A stretch of DNA of 64,000 nucleotides from contig CM077016.1 of the NCBI GenBank assembly GCA_039090855.1, forward strand, positions 54,795,936 through 54,859,935. The letters are read 5' to 3'. The stretch comes from Macrothele yani (Eukaryota; Arthropoda; Arachnida; Araneae; Macrothelidae). The translations under genes were made by a program, and so were the position numbers. The number at the start of each line of letters is the position of its first letter. Position 1 is the first letter of the stretch. Positions 32,090 through 41,957 of this stretch are shown here, piece after piece. The notes under the pieces are model-generated. The model worked only from the letters and a program-made list of their open reading frames with translations. It ran no database searches and had not been told where the DNA came from.

Positions 32090-32320
32090 GCCGCCCCGGT
32101 GGCGCAGTGGTCTAAGGCGCTGGCCTCTGATCATTCGTCCGTAAGGGGTCCGGGTTCGAATCCCGGTCAGGCATGGATGTTATGTTTGTCTTACGGCACT
32201 GGCTCTCTCCCTTCCCTGGAACCAGTGACCTTAAAATTAGGGACGGGCGACTGCTTATAGCCCATTGAGTTGCTCACGGTGGTCGTTAAACCTCCAATCA
32301 AAAAAAAAAAAAAAAAAAAA
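32090..32320 (+). mobile_element. SINE S1 copy with exact target duplication
   Basis: Full length from gccgccccggtggcgcag to a ~22 A tail. Target duplication atcaaagcgtgg at 32078-32089 and 32321-32332. Inserted in the BED-finger remnant. Confidence 0.95.
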
Positions 32321-32572
32321 ATCAAAGCGTGGAAAGAGTGAACAATCTAAATACATTTGTGTAATCGTAAATAATGATTACCATTTGTAATATACTCCAA
32401 GGTCACGGTCATAGTCAGCCATTACTTCTGGATTACGCAAAATAGTGGCACTAAAAATGGCACTAAAATTTAGCAAGTAACCAAATTTTATTATTAAAAA
32501 AGGATTTCAGTTATTAAATATCAAGCAGTTATTGGGAAGAATGCATATATTACGTTTACATATACATATATA

Positions 32573-33696
32573 CAGGGTGCATAGGAAAGTCCCTTTAGCC
32601 TGGAATAACTTGCGAACGGAGAGAGGTACAGTTATGCAAGCGAGATAACGGTATAGTAAAACGACTACGCCCGATCGAATGCAACCGATAGCAGCGCCCC
32701 CTAGTGGCGAAATGCGGAAGTTAGCCATTGCAAAACGAAAAGAGATAAAGCAAAATTTCCAATTACAAAGTTGTAGAGCATCAATTAATTAGTACAAAAC
32801 GACATTTGTTTCACACGGATAAAATCAATCGTCGCCTGAATACCCTACAATGTCCGAAATCGATGCGCGACGATTCGAATCTGCATATTCACATTTCGCA
32901 AATGTAGCCGTATGCAAATGCAGATTGTGACGTTGTACCGTACCTACGATATAAAAACCAGTAGCAGGATGTAAAGACTAGCTGATGACCATTAACCTGT
33001 ACCGTCCAAATTGCAGGATGTACCCTGATCAGAAGTTTAGGTCTACGTACGCTGTGTGAGAATGGCGAGCTTGGATTTCTGGGGTTACGTAAAAAATCAG
33101 ATGTATGCAACAGCGCCTACAAGTCTGCTGGATCTACGTCGTCGTGTTACAGATGCTTGCAATAGTGTGACACCTTCCATGCTGAGGAATGTGCATGCGC
33201 AGAGTTACTTTCACGAATACAAATGTGTATTCTGGGCAATGGCGAACTCTTCGAACATACTCGACATTAACTTTTTATCATTGTGCGCCAGTTTGCCTTT
33301 TTTGTTTTGTTTGACGTCATCAAACTGTATTGACATAAGTACGCATTTATGCAATAAATTGTGTGTATTTGCTCATACCTATGCCTGTTCCCTTCAAACG
33401 TTCACATAAAAGGTCGCGCATTGATTTCGGACATTTTAGGGTATTCAGGCGACAATTTATCTAATCCGTGTACTAATTAATTGATGCTCTACAACTTTGT
33501 AATTGGAAATTTTGCTCTCTTTTAGTTTTCGATTTGCAATGGCTAACTTCCGCATTTCGGCTCTAGGGGTGCTGCTATCGGTTGCATTCGATCTGGCGTA
33601 TAGTCGCTTTACTACACCGTTATCTCACTTGCATAACTGCACCTCTCTCCGTTCGCAAGTTATTCCAGGCTAAAAGGGACTTTCCCATGCACCCTG
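32573..33696 (+). mobile_element. Mariner-type element with ~290 bp terminal inverted repeats
   Basis: CAGGGTGCATAGGAAAGTCCC at the left and its near complement at the right, TA flanks at 32571-32572 and 33697-33698. The arms 32573 to about 32860 and about 33415 to 33696 are diverged complements. The left arm has agcgccccctagtggcga near 32694. As in the element at 6159, the 5' coding half is gone. Confidence 0.85.
33056..33240 (+). pseudogene. Mariner-type transposase C-terminus
   Basis: SLDFWGYVKNQMYATAPTSL followed by LDLRRRVTDACNSVTPSMLR resembles the region just after the last catalytic aspartate of mariner transposases (DYFLWG..K..VY.T.P.....L...I...C..I...ML). The catalytic triad is missing. 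Confidence 0.7.
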
Positions 33697-33802
33697 TATA
33701 AATTGAGTTTCAAATTTATAGTTCAAAGCAGATTTGTCCGGGTCAGTTACGGATCGGGTTCGGATCCGAAGTTTTTGACCCGTTTCCAACTCTGGTAGAA
33801 AC

Positions 33803-34130
33803 CCTAGAAATCAAGAGGATCCTATATACACCACACCATGTCTTTGGGTGGTCTGGATTGGGTCGCGGTCCTTCTTGATAAGGCTATAAATAGTATTCGT
33901 GCGGACCTCCATACTCTAAGTTATTTTTCCTACAGAGATTTTTTAGAGTAAAAGTAACCAAAGGGAAGATATCTATAGAACCCACAAACTTCATCTGTCG
34001 TACGTCTCGTTGTAGAGTAGTATAAGACGCACAATGATGGTTGCGGTCAAGTTTATTAAAGTGATCACTAGAGTAACCGTAGACAATAGCCATCCGGTAA
34101 ATCCTCTCGAGTTCAACCCTACGTAAACCA
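33803..34130 (-). pseudogene. PLE1 linker region and start of GIY-YIG
   Basis: Reverse frames read ERIYRMAIVYGYSSDHFNKL, FVGSIDIFPLVTFTLKNLCR and, after a frameshift, NTIYSLIKKDRDPIQTTQRH then GVVYRI. This is the order between reverse transcriptase and GIY-YIG in Penelope-like elements. The RT domain itself is absent, so the copy is 5' truncated. Confidence 0.65.
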
Positions 34131-34291
34131 ACAGACGAAGAATGAGTAAAAGGCCGCTTTATTAAAAACCGCGGGGCTGAAAGTGTATAGGAAGTTGGAT
34201 GGGCAGATGCGGAGGGTATAAGGACCGTCGCGAAAGTCTGTTTTCTGTTAACACTGAAAACCGACTTTCGGTTTTTGGTTGTTTCTCTATG

Positions 34292-34350
34292 ACAGTCTTC
34301 CTGATGATGGGACTACAGTTAGTTCCGAAAGATCTTGAAAGTAGTTTTTA
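34292..34350 (+). ncRNA. Hammerhead-like core, inverted copy of PLE1 end
   Basis: Same core as at 29033-29095: CTGATGA, GGGAC/GTTCC stem, GAAA, AGATCT. It lies on the opposite strand to the PLE1 coding, as part of the inverted end copy. Confidence 0.45.
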
Positions 34351-34494
34351 ATCATTGTGTTTTAATTGTAAATAAATCTCGTATTTTAATTCTGCAATTG
34401 AAACATATTGTTTATCTCAAAGACTACAGTTTTGTGACGATTATATATAGATTAAGATAATACAACGTAGTTGTCACAAATGTTTATTTTCTCA

Positions 34495-34550
34495 AGCCGA
34501 CCATGGTTTCGCTGGGTATTGACCTAGCTTCATCTGGACGAATGGCACGT
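34495..34550 (-). ncRNA. Hammerhead-like core in the PLE2 inverted arm (mutated)
   Basis: Reverse strand reads CAGATGA instead of CTGATGA, then GCTAGGT/ACCCAGC stem II and GAAACCATGGTC. The core U4 change should abolish cleavage. Confidence 0.4.
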
Positions 34551-34768
34551 AAATATTCAAATTGTATATGACATCATAAATGGTGTTAACAGTCACGTGT
34601 TTTGGTTAGATGCTTCCACGCGTTTGATAGAAATGGCGTGGAGTCATTAACAAGTTGCGAAGACTTCTGATATATATGGAAAGCTTCCAAAATATTAAGT
34701 TTGGTGGTTGAATCTGGTTTGTCAATAAGTTTTGCCTCTTCAAAGATATATGTTCAGATAAGGACAGT

Positions 34769-35380
34769 TTGGAAAAAGAACTTTATTTCCTTAAACGTTT
34801 TGCAGTACAGCGAGGATACAACCCTTCCATTATAAACAAGGCTCTAACAAAATTCCGGAAACCGAAGCCCATCTCCACATTAGCTCCTGTGATGCGCCCA
34901 TTGCGAGAGAATTTTGCCATTATTCCATTTTCCCTTGACATTGCCTTCAAAATTACAAAAATTCTCAAAACCTTTAATTTTAGGGTGATTTTTAAGCCCA
35001 TAAACAAAATGAGATTTTTAGGATCAAAGGACTATGTTGAAGACAAAAACTCGTGGGGAATTTACCAAATTCCATGTGAATGTGGCGCTTCGTACATAGG
35101 ACAGATCCATAGAGCCTTACGTTTTCGATTGAAGGAGCACATGACCTACATTCGGAATTGTGACCTAAAGAAGTCATCGATGGCTAAACACTGTTACGAA
35201 AAGGACCACAAATTTCTCTTTGAAGAGGCAAAACTTTTATTGACAAACCAGATTCAACCACCAAACTTAATATTTTGGAAGCTTTCCATATATATCAGAA
35301 GTCTTCGCAACTTGTTAATTAGACTGGCATCCACCGCCATTTCTATCAAACGCGTGGAAGCATCTAACCAAAACACGTGA
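34769..35380 (+). CDS. PLE2 GIY-YIG endonuclease domain, partial Penelope-like protein
   Basis: 203 codons, open. The first ~70 residues match the linker after Penelope reverse transcriptase (RFAVQRGYNPSIINKALTKF, LDIAFKITKILKTF). Then WGIYQIPCECGASYIGQIHR is the complete GIY-YIG motif, with the CxC typical of this class. RLKEHMTYIRNCDLKKSSMA and KHCYEKDHKFLFEEAKLL follow, holding the conserved basic and acidic residues. The protein lacks the reverse transcriptase domain because the element is 5' truncated, so it cannot retrotranspose alone. The start is arbitrary: the frame opens at the foldback junction. Confidence 0.85.
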   Translation: MEKELYFLKRFAVQRGYNPSIINKALTKFRKPKPISTLAPVMRPLRENFAIIPFSLDIAFKITKILKTFNFRVIFKPINKMRFLGSKDYVEDKNSWGIYQIPCECGASYIGQIHRALRFRLKEHMTYIRNCDLKKSSMAKHCYEKDHKFLFEEAKLLLTNQIQPPNLIFWKLSIYIRSLRNLLIRLASTAISIKRVEASNQNT

Positions 35381-35427
35381 CTGTTAACACCATTTATGAT
35401 GTCATATACAATTTGAATATTTACGTG

Positions 35428-35485
35428 CCATTCGTCCTGATGAAGCTAGGTCCAATACCCAGCGAAACCATGGTCGGCTTGAGAA
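35428..35485 (+). ncRNA. Hammerhead-like ribozyme core, PLE2 3' end
   Basis: CTGATGA at 35437-35443, stem II GCTAGGT/ACCCAGC with a CCAAT loop, GAAA, then the palindrome ACCATGGT as stem III and C at the cleavage position. Stem I begins with G-C, G-U and C-G pairs. One extra A follows CTGATGA. The self-complementary stem III suggests dimeric folding. Confidence 0.55.
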
Positions 35486-35879
35486 AATAAACATTTGTGA
35501 CAACTACGTTGTATTATCTTAATCTATATGAAACATATTGGTTTAATTTAACGTTACATTGACAGGGTTTAACTTGATATACGTTTCCACGTATGTGTTT
35601 TTGAGTGTGCTATTTGCTGTTATGATTTTGTTGCTAGAGTGATACTTTCTACTGCAACTTAGTGAGAAATGTTATTATTATGTTAAAATATTTCTTTTTT
35701 ATGAAAGGGTCACACGCACGCAATTGTCAGAGCTTGCCACTCCCTGCCGTTGCATGGCTTTTCAAAAACTTTTTGCAAGAAAAACAACCCTGCTAAATTT
35801 TTAAATATCAAAGTAGAAAAAATCAGCACTATTTTTCTGGCGTTCAGTTGCTAGCTTTACGAGGAAATGAGCTCCGTGC

Positions 35880-36330
35880 TTTTTTACGCTTTCCAACCGT
35901 AGGTTGAAGAAGCGTATATGCTCCAGCTCTGTCCGTCCGTCCGCACGATAACACGCGTAAAAATTGGTTCGATTTCGATGAAATTTTAGTATGGGGTAGG
36001 GGACTACATGGGAATGCACCCTATTGAAAATGGAAGAAATGGGGTCGAAGGTCATGACATGGGAGCGGGATCCATTCCATCGCCCTTAAGCGTCATAACT
36101 TACGTAAAAATGCTTCGATGGCGACAAAACTTTATCATGTTGTTCCGGAAATATACGGAACCGGTTCTGTTGAATACCATCGAAATAGGGTCAAAGGTCA
36201 GGGCACAGGAGCGAGACTTATTCCACAGCCATTGTCCTCATAACTTGAGTAATAACTTGAATAATGATTTGTGGTATGTTTGAAAGCGTATCATAATCAA
36301 TGCATTGCATGGTTTTACTAACTTGTTGAA
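35880..36330 (+). repeat. Dispersed repeat RepA, copy 3
   Basis: tacgctttccaaccgtaggt to ttttactaacttg. It contains one exact gggtcaaaggtca (36188-36200) and one gggtcgaaggtca (36042-36054). The end repeats a small block (aacttgagtaataacttgaataatg). Confidence 0.8.
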
Positions 36331-37321
36331 TATCAAGTTTGGATAGAATCTTTCAAAAAAAAATTCGAGCACTTCTATTCGGGTGGCTTAATTTAATAGA
36401 AAAAGTTCCAGCTTGAATCATTCCTAAGTAATGTGACCGGTAATTCCTCCTTTAAATATTCGTTTATTCTTTCACAATGGACGATTCCCACTTCTTTTGA
36501 AAGGAACTTCCATTTGCTTCACTTCATCAATTCATTCCTGCGCCATTCTTTGGCGATTTTCTCTCAGAAGTTTGTGGGAATATTACATTAAACAAGGCAT
36601 ACCAATTGCTTTTCATGATCCATCAAAATCTCTTTTCCCTTACACTCTCAGCTTCCTCTCTTTCTGAAACTCGTTTTTTTTTTCTTTATTGTTCCTGTGT
36701 TATCTCTCTCAAGCTAGGACAGATCATTTAATTTCCAAATTCACAACGAATTTTAATCTTTATAAAAACCTTTACGAAAATCTGTGCATTTATTACTGTA
36801 ATTTTACAGAAACAGTGGAAATATATTTCTCAGCTATACGATTTTTACATTTGTACGTAATTCTGCGTTAATACCGATATTTTACTGCAGTTGCTAACGC
36901 TTTAACTCGATTATACGTAATTAATGTTTCTACTTTTTGTTGTTATGCGTTAAAATTGGAATTTCAGATCATCATTTGGGAGGCAGCAATTATACTCAAT
37001 ACCCCCACACTTCGTTCTACTATTCTTTTCACAGAAAGTTTACTGATTTATAAATACAGTCATCTACGCTGCAAGGAAGATTCTCCTTGAGCTATCCCCT
37101 CCCTTGGAAACAATTATTGGGCCGGGAAAAACACCCCGAGCCTCCTGAAATTGAGATTGACCAATTATTTCCGCACATGCGTTAAATCTCTTTTTGGACA
37201 TACGTCACTTTTGGCACACTGTCATGGTATATTTGTCTAACACCTTGTCGCTTGTGTTTGTGCATTCTGTTACATCTGAGGATAAGTTTATTGTAAACTC
37301 GAAAGGTCTGATGCGTATATA
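36331..37321. other. No recognised gene
   Basis: About 1 kb of AT-rich sequence between RepA and a Tc1 element; nothing recognised. Confidence 0.5.
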
Positions 37322-38559
37322 CACTATCTACCAACAAGTAATTGGACACCCTTGCAATCGACGATATCTGCGGTCCTGATACACGTCACGGCCGCCGCCG
37401 TTAAATATCGTGATGGGGAAACAACAACGCAACCAGTCGCATGCAAGATGCCACGCAGTTCGGAGCTCTCTGATTTCGAGAAAGGTGTAATCGTCGGGTA
37501 TCACAGAAACGGCCGATCCGTACGTGACATATCCAGCAAGTTGAAGTACCCAAAATCGACAGTGGCCTACGTGATTGGCAAGTGAAAGATGAGAGATGAC
37601 TGTCGGAATGTGCCCCGACTTGGCAGACCCACAAAACTGGGAGTTAGAGACCGACGGGTGCTGGCCAGAGAAATTCGGAAGAACCGCACCAAATCGATGG
37701 GTCACATCCGCGAGGAGTTTCAACAGGTATCCGGGAGTGTTCTTTCGATGAATACCATCCGTAAGGAAGCCCATCTGCTCGGTTATCATAGATGTGCTGC
37801 CGCCCACAAGCCTTTGATCACCAAGTCCAATAACGCTGTTCGGCTAACGTGGTGCAAAGAACGTCGACAGTGGACCGTTGAACAGTGGAAACAGGTTCTC
37901 TGGGGCGACGAATCAAGGTTCACCCTCTACCGTTCGGATGGCAGGGTCTGGGTTTGGCTTCTGCCTGGGTTTGGCTTCTGCCTGGAGAACGCCTCCTGCC
38001 GGAATGTATTGTGCCAACTGTGAAGTTCAGCGGCGGTGGAATTATGCTATGGGGGTGTTTCTCCTGGTACGGCACGGGACCCTTGGTCGCAATTCCTGGT
38101 AGACTCAACGCCGAGACCTACTGCGCCATTTTGGATGACCATGCGCTTCCTACGTTGTGGCAGTTTTACGAGGTGGACCCATGTTACTTTCAGGATGACA
38201 ATGCCACCTGTCATGTTGCGAGGTCCACCATGGCTTGGTATGGTGACAGTGGGGTTAATCGAATGGACTGGCCTGCGCAGAGCCCGGACCTTAACCCTAT
38301 CGAGCACCTCTGGGACGAGTTGGAGCGTTGATTTAAGGGGTGCCCCCACCGTCCGAAATCGGTGAAGGAACTGACCTGTCTTTTCCAAGCCGAGTGGAAG
38401 AAAATACCACTAGCCGTCGTACAACGCCTGGTTGAGAATATGCCCCGGAGGGTTGCAGCTGTAATCGCCGCTCGTGGAGGCTCCACCAACTATTGAAGGT
38501 GAATAAACTTCGTTTTCCTTTGCTATCACAGGTGTCCAATTACTTGTTGGTAGGCAGTG
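37322..38559 (+). mobile_element. Tc1-like element, family T2 (complete, inactive)
   Basis: Inverted ends CACT..CTACCAACAAGTAATT continuing to GGACACC, flanked by TA (37320-37321, 38560-38561). Length 1238 bp. Confidence 0.95.
37448..38494 (+). pseudogene. Tc1-like transposase (family T2), inactivated
   Basis: MPRSSELSDFEKGVIVGYHR begins an HTH with PKSTVAYVIGK, then a stop at 37583-37585. The second part has [40 protein letters not shown] (first D), then a 17 bp tandem duplication (ctgggtttggcttctgc) at about 37951-37984 shifts the frame. The third part has [29 protein letters not shown] (second D) and [20 protein letters not shown] (E), followed by a stop and the C-terminal RVAAVIAARGGSTNY. 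DD34E type. Confidence 0.9.
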
Positions 38560-38883
38560 TATTTTAACTTGTATATGTATTTTTTAATTTAATTTTTTTT
38601 AAATCGTGCGTAAGACGGCATTGTTTTTTAACTTAGATAACTTAGACGAAAAATACCCGGTTCTTTGATTCTGTTGTACGTAATCCGGTGTATTAGAGCT
38701 TCCAGAGAATTTAGACAGCGTTGTGGTTTTCCTTCTTGGTGTACACTACATAAAAAAAATTCTGAAATTCACGTATAAGTTTCCGTCATTTCTTTCGTGA
38801 ATTAACGAAGCATGTTTCTGATACCTTTTCCGTGAAATGACTGAAAGAAACCTGAATTTCACGGATTTTTCGTACCACGGTAC
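38560..38883. other. AT-rich segment, possible start of an unclassified element
   Basis: From about 38750 the sequence is rich in ttctgaaattcacg / tttccgtcatttc-type blocks shared with the tandem repeat that follows and with 40060-40100. No gene. Confidence 0.4.
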
Positions 38884-39125
38884 AATTCTGAATTTTCAGA
38901 AACCTTTACTAAGTTTCTTTCTTATAATGACGATAAATTACCGTTTTAGAGATGTGTTAACGGGAAATTCTGAAATTAAAAAACCTTTCCTAAGTTTCTT
39001 TCTTATATTGATGGTAAATTACCGTTTTAGAGAAGTCTTAACTGAAAATTCTGAATTTTCAGAAACCTTTCCGCAATTCCTTTCGCATATTAACGGAAAA
39101 TCTCCGTTCTCACTTTTATCGTATC
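38884..39125 (+). repeat. ~81 bp tandem repeat, three copies
   Basis: Units starting aattctgaa at 38884, 38966 and 39047, each with aaacctttcc..agtttctttc and (first two) aaattaccgttttagaga. The third unit is the most diverged. Confidence 0.85.
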
Positions 39126-40277
39126 CGTATGACGAGAAATTTTCGGTAATAGGAACGATTCGTGGGAATACTTGAGGTTTGATTAATTTTAAAATTTCAA
39201 TCGTCTGTCGAATTTTGAAGTTCCGTAGCGAGATCGGATATTGTGGATAGTATATCGCATGGATTTTGTTTATTGTGACACAGGATATTTCTTCTCCTTT
39301 CCCCTATTTGGTGCACCAGCTGCTTATTATGTATTGTGTTACTGTAAAACACCGGGTACTTATTGTACAGATCATTGTACGATGTCTGTGTATCAGTCTT
39401 TGAACAACTTAAGACAAAAGCTATAACAGCTATCAAGAGTAAATTTTATAATTAGTTTTTTTTTTTTTTTTTTTAAGTGATGCTCCAGAAAGTACAGTTC
39501 AGTTTTTTTAAAGACAACTGAAATTCATTGTCAGTTTAAAAAAATTATGTTGCAAAGCATTTTGTTTCGAAAAATCACGATGAAAAATGCTTAATTTGTG
39601 AAAAGTCCTCTTACAGAAAAAAAAAAAAATAATTACAAACCTATGCAAAAAAATAAACTCCAACAGAAAATAAAATTACTAAATCACTCACATTAATGAC
39701 AAAAAAAAAAAAATCATCATCGCGGAGTTCGTTTCACGATGTACGTGAGTGAGGTTGTCATGCGTTTGTGGTTCAGTTGTTAAAGGCGCAAGTTACCTAT
39801 TCAGCCAGTTCTAACGCCAGGTGTTCGATCCTGAGCTCGCCGGAAGGTTTACCCGGGGGTAAATGCTGTACAGGGTTGTCGATTTTGCGGAGTTTCAGTT
39901 TAAATACGGAAAAACCTGTAATGGACTTTTCTGAAATAAGCGGAATTTCTGTCTACGGAAAATCTGAGAAAATATACGGAAGTTTAAAATTAAACGGGCA
40001 CCTTTAAAATCTGAAATTTCTGAAAAAGACTGATACCTACCGGCAACTTTGCTGCACGTTATTTTCAGAAATTTCCCGTGAATTCACACCACTTATTTTG
40101 CACAGTGCAGCCAAAGTTGAACATTGATCCTAACAGAGAAGGGTATGTTTACTTTCGGTTTGGATGAAAACTTGGTTTCGCATTTCATGACTCGCTCACA
40201 TACGCGCTATTTAAGAGTTAAATAAATATCTTCATATATGGATTTAAATACTAAATAAACGTACCTCATAATTGATA
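39126..40277. other. No recognised gene; tRNA-like segment at 39765-39870
   Basis: Mostly AT-rich with several A-runs. At 39765-39870 an A-box-like gtggttcagttgttaaaggc and B-box-like GGTGTTCGATCCTG are spaced as in a tRNA-derived SINE, followed by a GC-rich body. It resembles neither S1 nor S2. Single copy here. Confidence 0.4.
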
Positions 40278-41503
40278 CACGGTTGAGTCACATTATTGTG
40301 ACCACCAGCTAATACCCAGAGTAACCGCCGTGTGCAGCGCGGACAGCAGCTAGACGGGCTGGGGGTATAACTCAGTAAGGTGCTGGAAGGTGTTCACAGG
40401 TATATGGAGCCATGCTGACTGCAGTGCATCTGACAGCTACTGGAGGGTGTGTGAAGGAGGATCCATAGAGTGAACAACACGATCAAGATAGTTCCACAGA
40501 TGCTCAATTGGTTTTAAGTCTGGGGGATTAGGGGTCCAGGGAAGTACTTTGAAGTCTTCATCGTGCTCTTCCACCCCCTCTTGGACTTTTCTAGCAGTGT
40601 GACACGTCGCATTGTCGTGCTGGAAGATCCCATCCGCCCCAGAGAAGACAATCACCATCTATGGGTGTACGTGGTCTGCAAGGATGGATTCATAACGAAT
40701 TCGGTCCACAGTGCCTTCCACAGGTATGAGTGGGCCCAGGGAATGCCACGAAAACATTCCCCAGACAATAAACCTGCCCCTCCCCCACCAGCTTGTGTTC
40801 TTCCAGCATTGGTTGAAGAGTGTTTGTTCTCCGATGTTTCTCGCCTTATACCCCAACGGCCATCCGTTCGATGAAGCAGGAAACGTGACTCATCGGAGAA
40901 GGCAATCCTTTGCCAATCAGCGGAGGTCAAATTCCCATACTGCCGTGCAAATGTAAGCCTTTTCTGCCGATGCACCTTCGTTATCATAGGTGTAGTGACC
41001 GTCCGTCTGCACCGGAACCCCATATGCAGCAGGGTTCGCCGAACTGTCGTTTTGCACACACTTCCGGTATCCCCGTGGTTCATTCGGCCAGTGAGTTGCT
41101 CCACTGTAGCGTGTCGATCGGCCCTCACGCACCTTCGTAGCCGACGTTCACCTCTCACATCAATGGCACGTGGTGCTCAGCAGTTTCCACGTCGCTTATT
41201 CGCAATGGTGTTACTTCTCCAATCACGATACACTTTAACCACAGCAGCACGCGAACAGTTCACAAACTGCGCTGTTTCAGAAATATTGCCACCCTTAACC
41301 CGAAAGCCGATAATCATCCCTTTTTGCAAATCTGATAAATCGCTCCTTTTATCCAAGACAGCAACGATTGATATGTTTTCAGATTGCCTACAGCATACCT
41401 TATATACCCTCCAAGCCAGCTTACGGCACTTGCCTTCTTTCATTGGCTACGCGCTGTTGACGTCAAAAGTAGGTGGAGGTCACAATAATGTGATTCGACT
41501 GTG
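40278..41503 (-). mobile_element. Tc1-like element, family T3 (complete, inactive)
   Basis: Inverted ends CACGGTTGAGTCACATTATT and (complement) CACAGTCGAATCACATTATT, continuing to GTGACC; TA flanks at 40276-40277 and 41504-41505. Length 1226 bp. Confidence 0.95.
40330..41443 (-). pseudogene. Tc1-like transposase (family T3), inactivated
   Basis: Read right to left. 41443-41177: HTH (SDLQKGMIIGFRVKGGNISE, then QFVNCSRAAVVKVYRDWR). 41158-40652: linker and first catalytic motif IAFSDESRFLLHRTDGRWG. 40856-40659: VWGMFSWHSLGPLIPVEGT in another frame. 40658-40437: FQHDNATCHTARKVQ (second D) and PPDLKPIEHLWNYLDRVV (E). At least two frameshifts; the three catalytic acids are intact. Same family as the relic at 12253-12620. 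Confidence 0.9.
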
Positions 41504-41547
41504 TATAAGACACATTATAGGTGTGACACTGTGTTTGTGGATGCGTT

Positions 41548-41957
41548 GATGAACCTCAACCATGCCACGATTCCTCTAAGCACAACTCCATTGGCAGGTG
41601 GAATATCTTGACTTTATTCTCCAATTCACTTACAAAAATTTCGCATTGCTTCCAACTCTTTGAAGTGTTAAAATATATTACATACACTCTGCTAACAATT
41701 CTCATTCAATCGATGTCCACATGCAATAGTTGCAGAGAAGCAGTTAAAAATTGAAGTCTAAAAACATTTCACAATTAAAATCCCAATAAGCGACATTCTA
41801 AAATCCCGCCATGCTCAAGAACACCGACCATTCTTTCAACTTCTACGAAGCCATAATCAGAACTAGCCTCTGGTATATGATGGAGAATAAAGGCAAGATA
41901 TTCACCTGCCAATGGAATTGTGCTTAGAGGAATTGCGACATGGTTGAGGTCCATCAT
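41548..41957. repeat. Inverted duplication with ~75 bp arms
   Basis: 41548-41622 and 41882-41957 are inverted copies. Each arm, read from its ATG, encodes a similar peptide: MNLNHATIPLSTTPLAG from the left arm and MDLNHVAIPLSTIPLAG from the right. The right-arm frame runs on as a 60-codon open frame on the reverse strand (41957-41775). I do not recognise the protein. Confidence 0.75.

Larger units (their letters stand above)
30771..33794 (+). mobile_element. hAT element with CAGAGATGGAAACGGGTC ends, inside PLE1
   Basis: The left end CAGAGATGGAAACGGGTC and right end GACCCGTTTCCAACTCTG are 18 bp inverted repeats with one mismatch. Flanked by an exact 8 bp duplication gtagaaac (30763-30770, 33795-33802). 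Contains a remnant BED-finger coding segment, a TTAA-ended MITE, a SINE and a mariner derivative. Blocks of acgggtca are repeated near both ends. Confidence 0.9.
34411..35528 (+). mobile_element. Penelope-like element PLE2 (5'-truncated, with inverted end copy)
   Basis: Flanked by the 12 bp duplication tgaaacatattg (34399-34410, 35529-35540). The first ~315 bp (to about 34753) is an inverted copy of its 3' ~315 bp (about 35216-35528). That gives the same foldback architecture as PLE1. Inserted into the inverted end of PLE1, so it is younger than PLE1. Confidence 0.85.
28880..35610 (-). mobile_element. Penelope-like element PLE1 with inverted end copy, interrupted three times
   Basis: Reverse-strand Penelope-like coding survives in two pieces (33803-34130 and 30548-30762) separated by a hAT element. 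Its 3' region lies at 28880-29312. At the other end, 34270-34410 continuing at 35541-35610 is an inverted copy of that 3' region. Removing the hAT elements at 29313-30539 and 30771-33794 and PLE2 at 34411-35528, each with its duplication, makes the pieces contiguous. Confidence 0.75.

Noticed and set aside
34769..35380. A bacterial-type UvrC or homing nuclease gene
   Set aside because: The GIY-YIG domain with CxC and the preceding linker fits a Penelope-like retroelement, and flanking target duplications confirm a mobile element.
40278..41503. Forward-strand open frame at 40995-41549 as a gene
   Set aside because: It is the antisense of the Tc1 transposase and runs past the element end.
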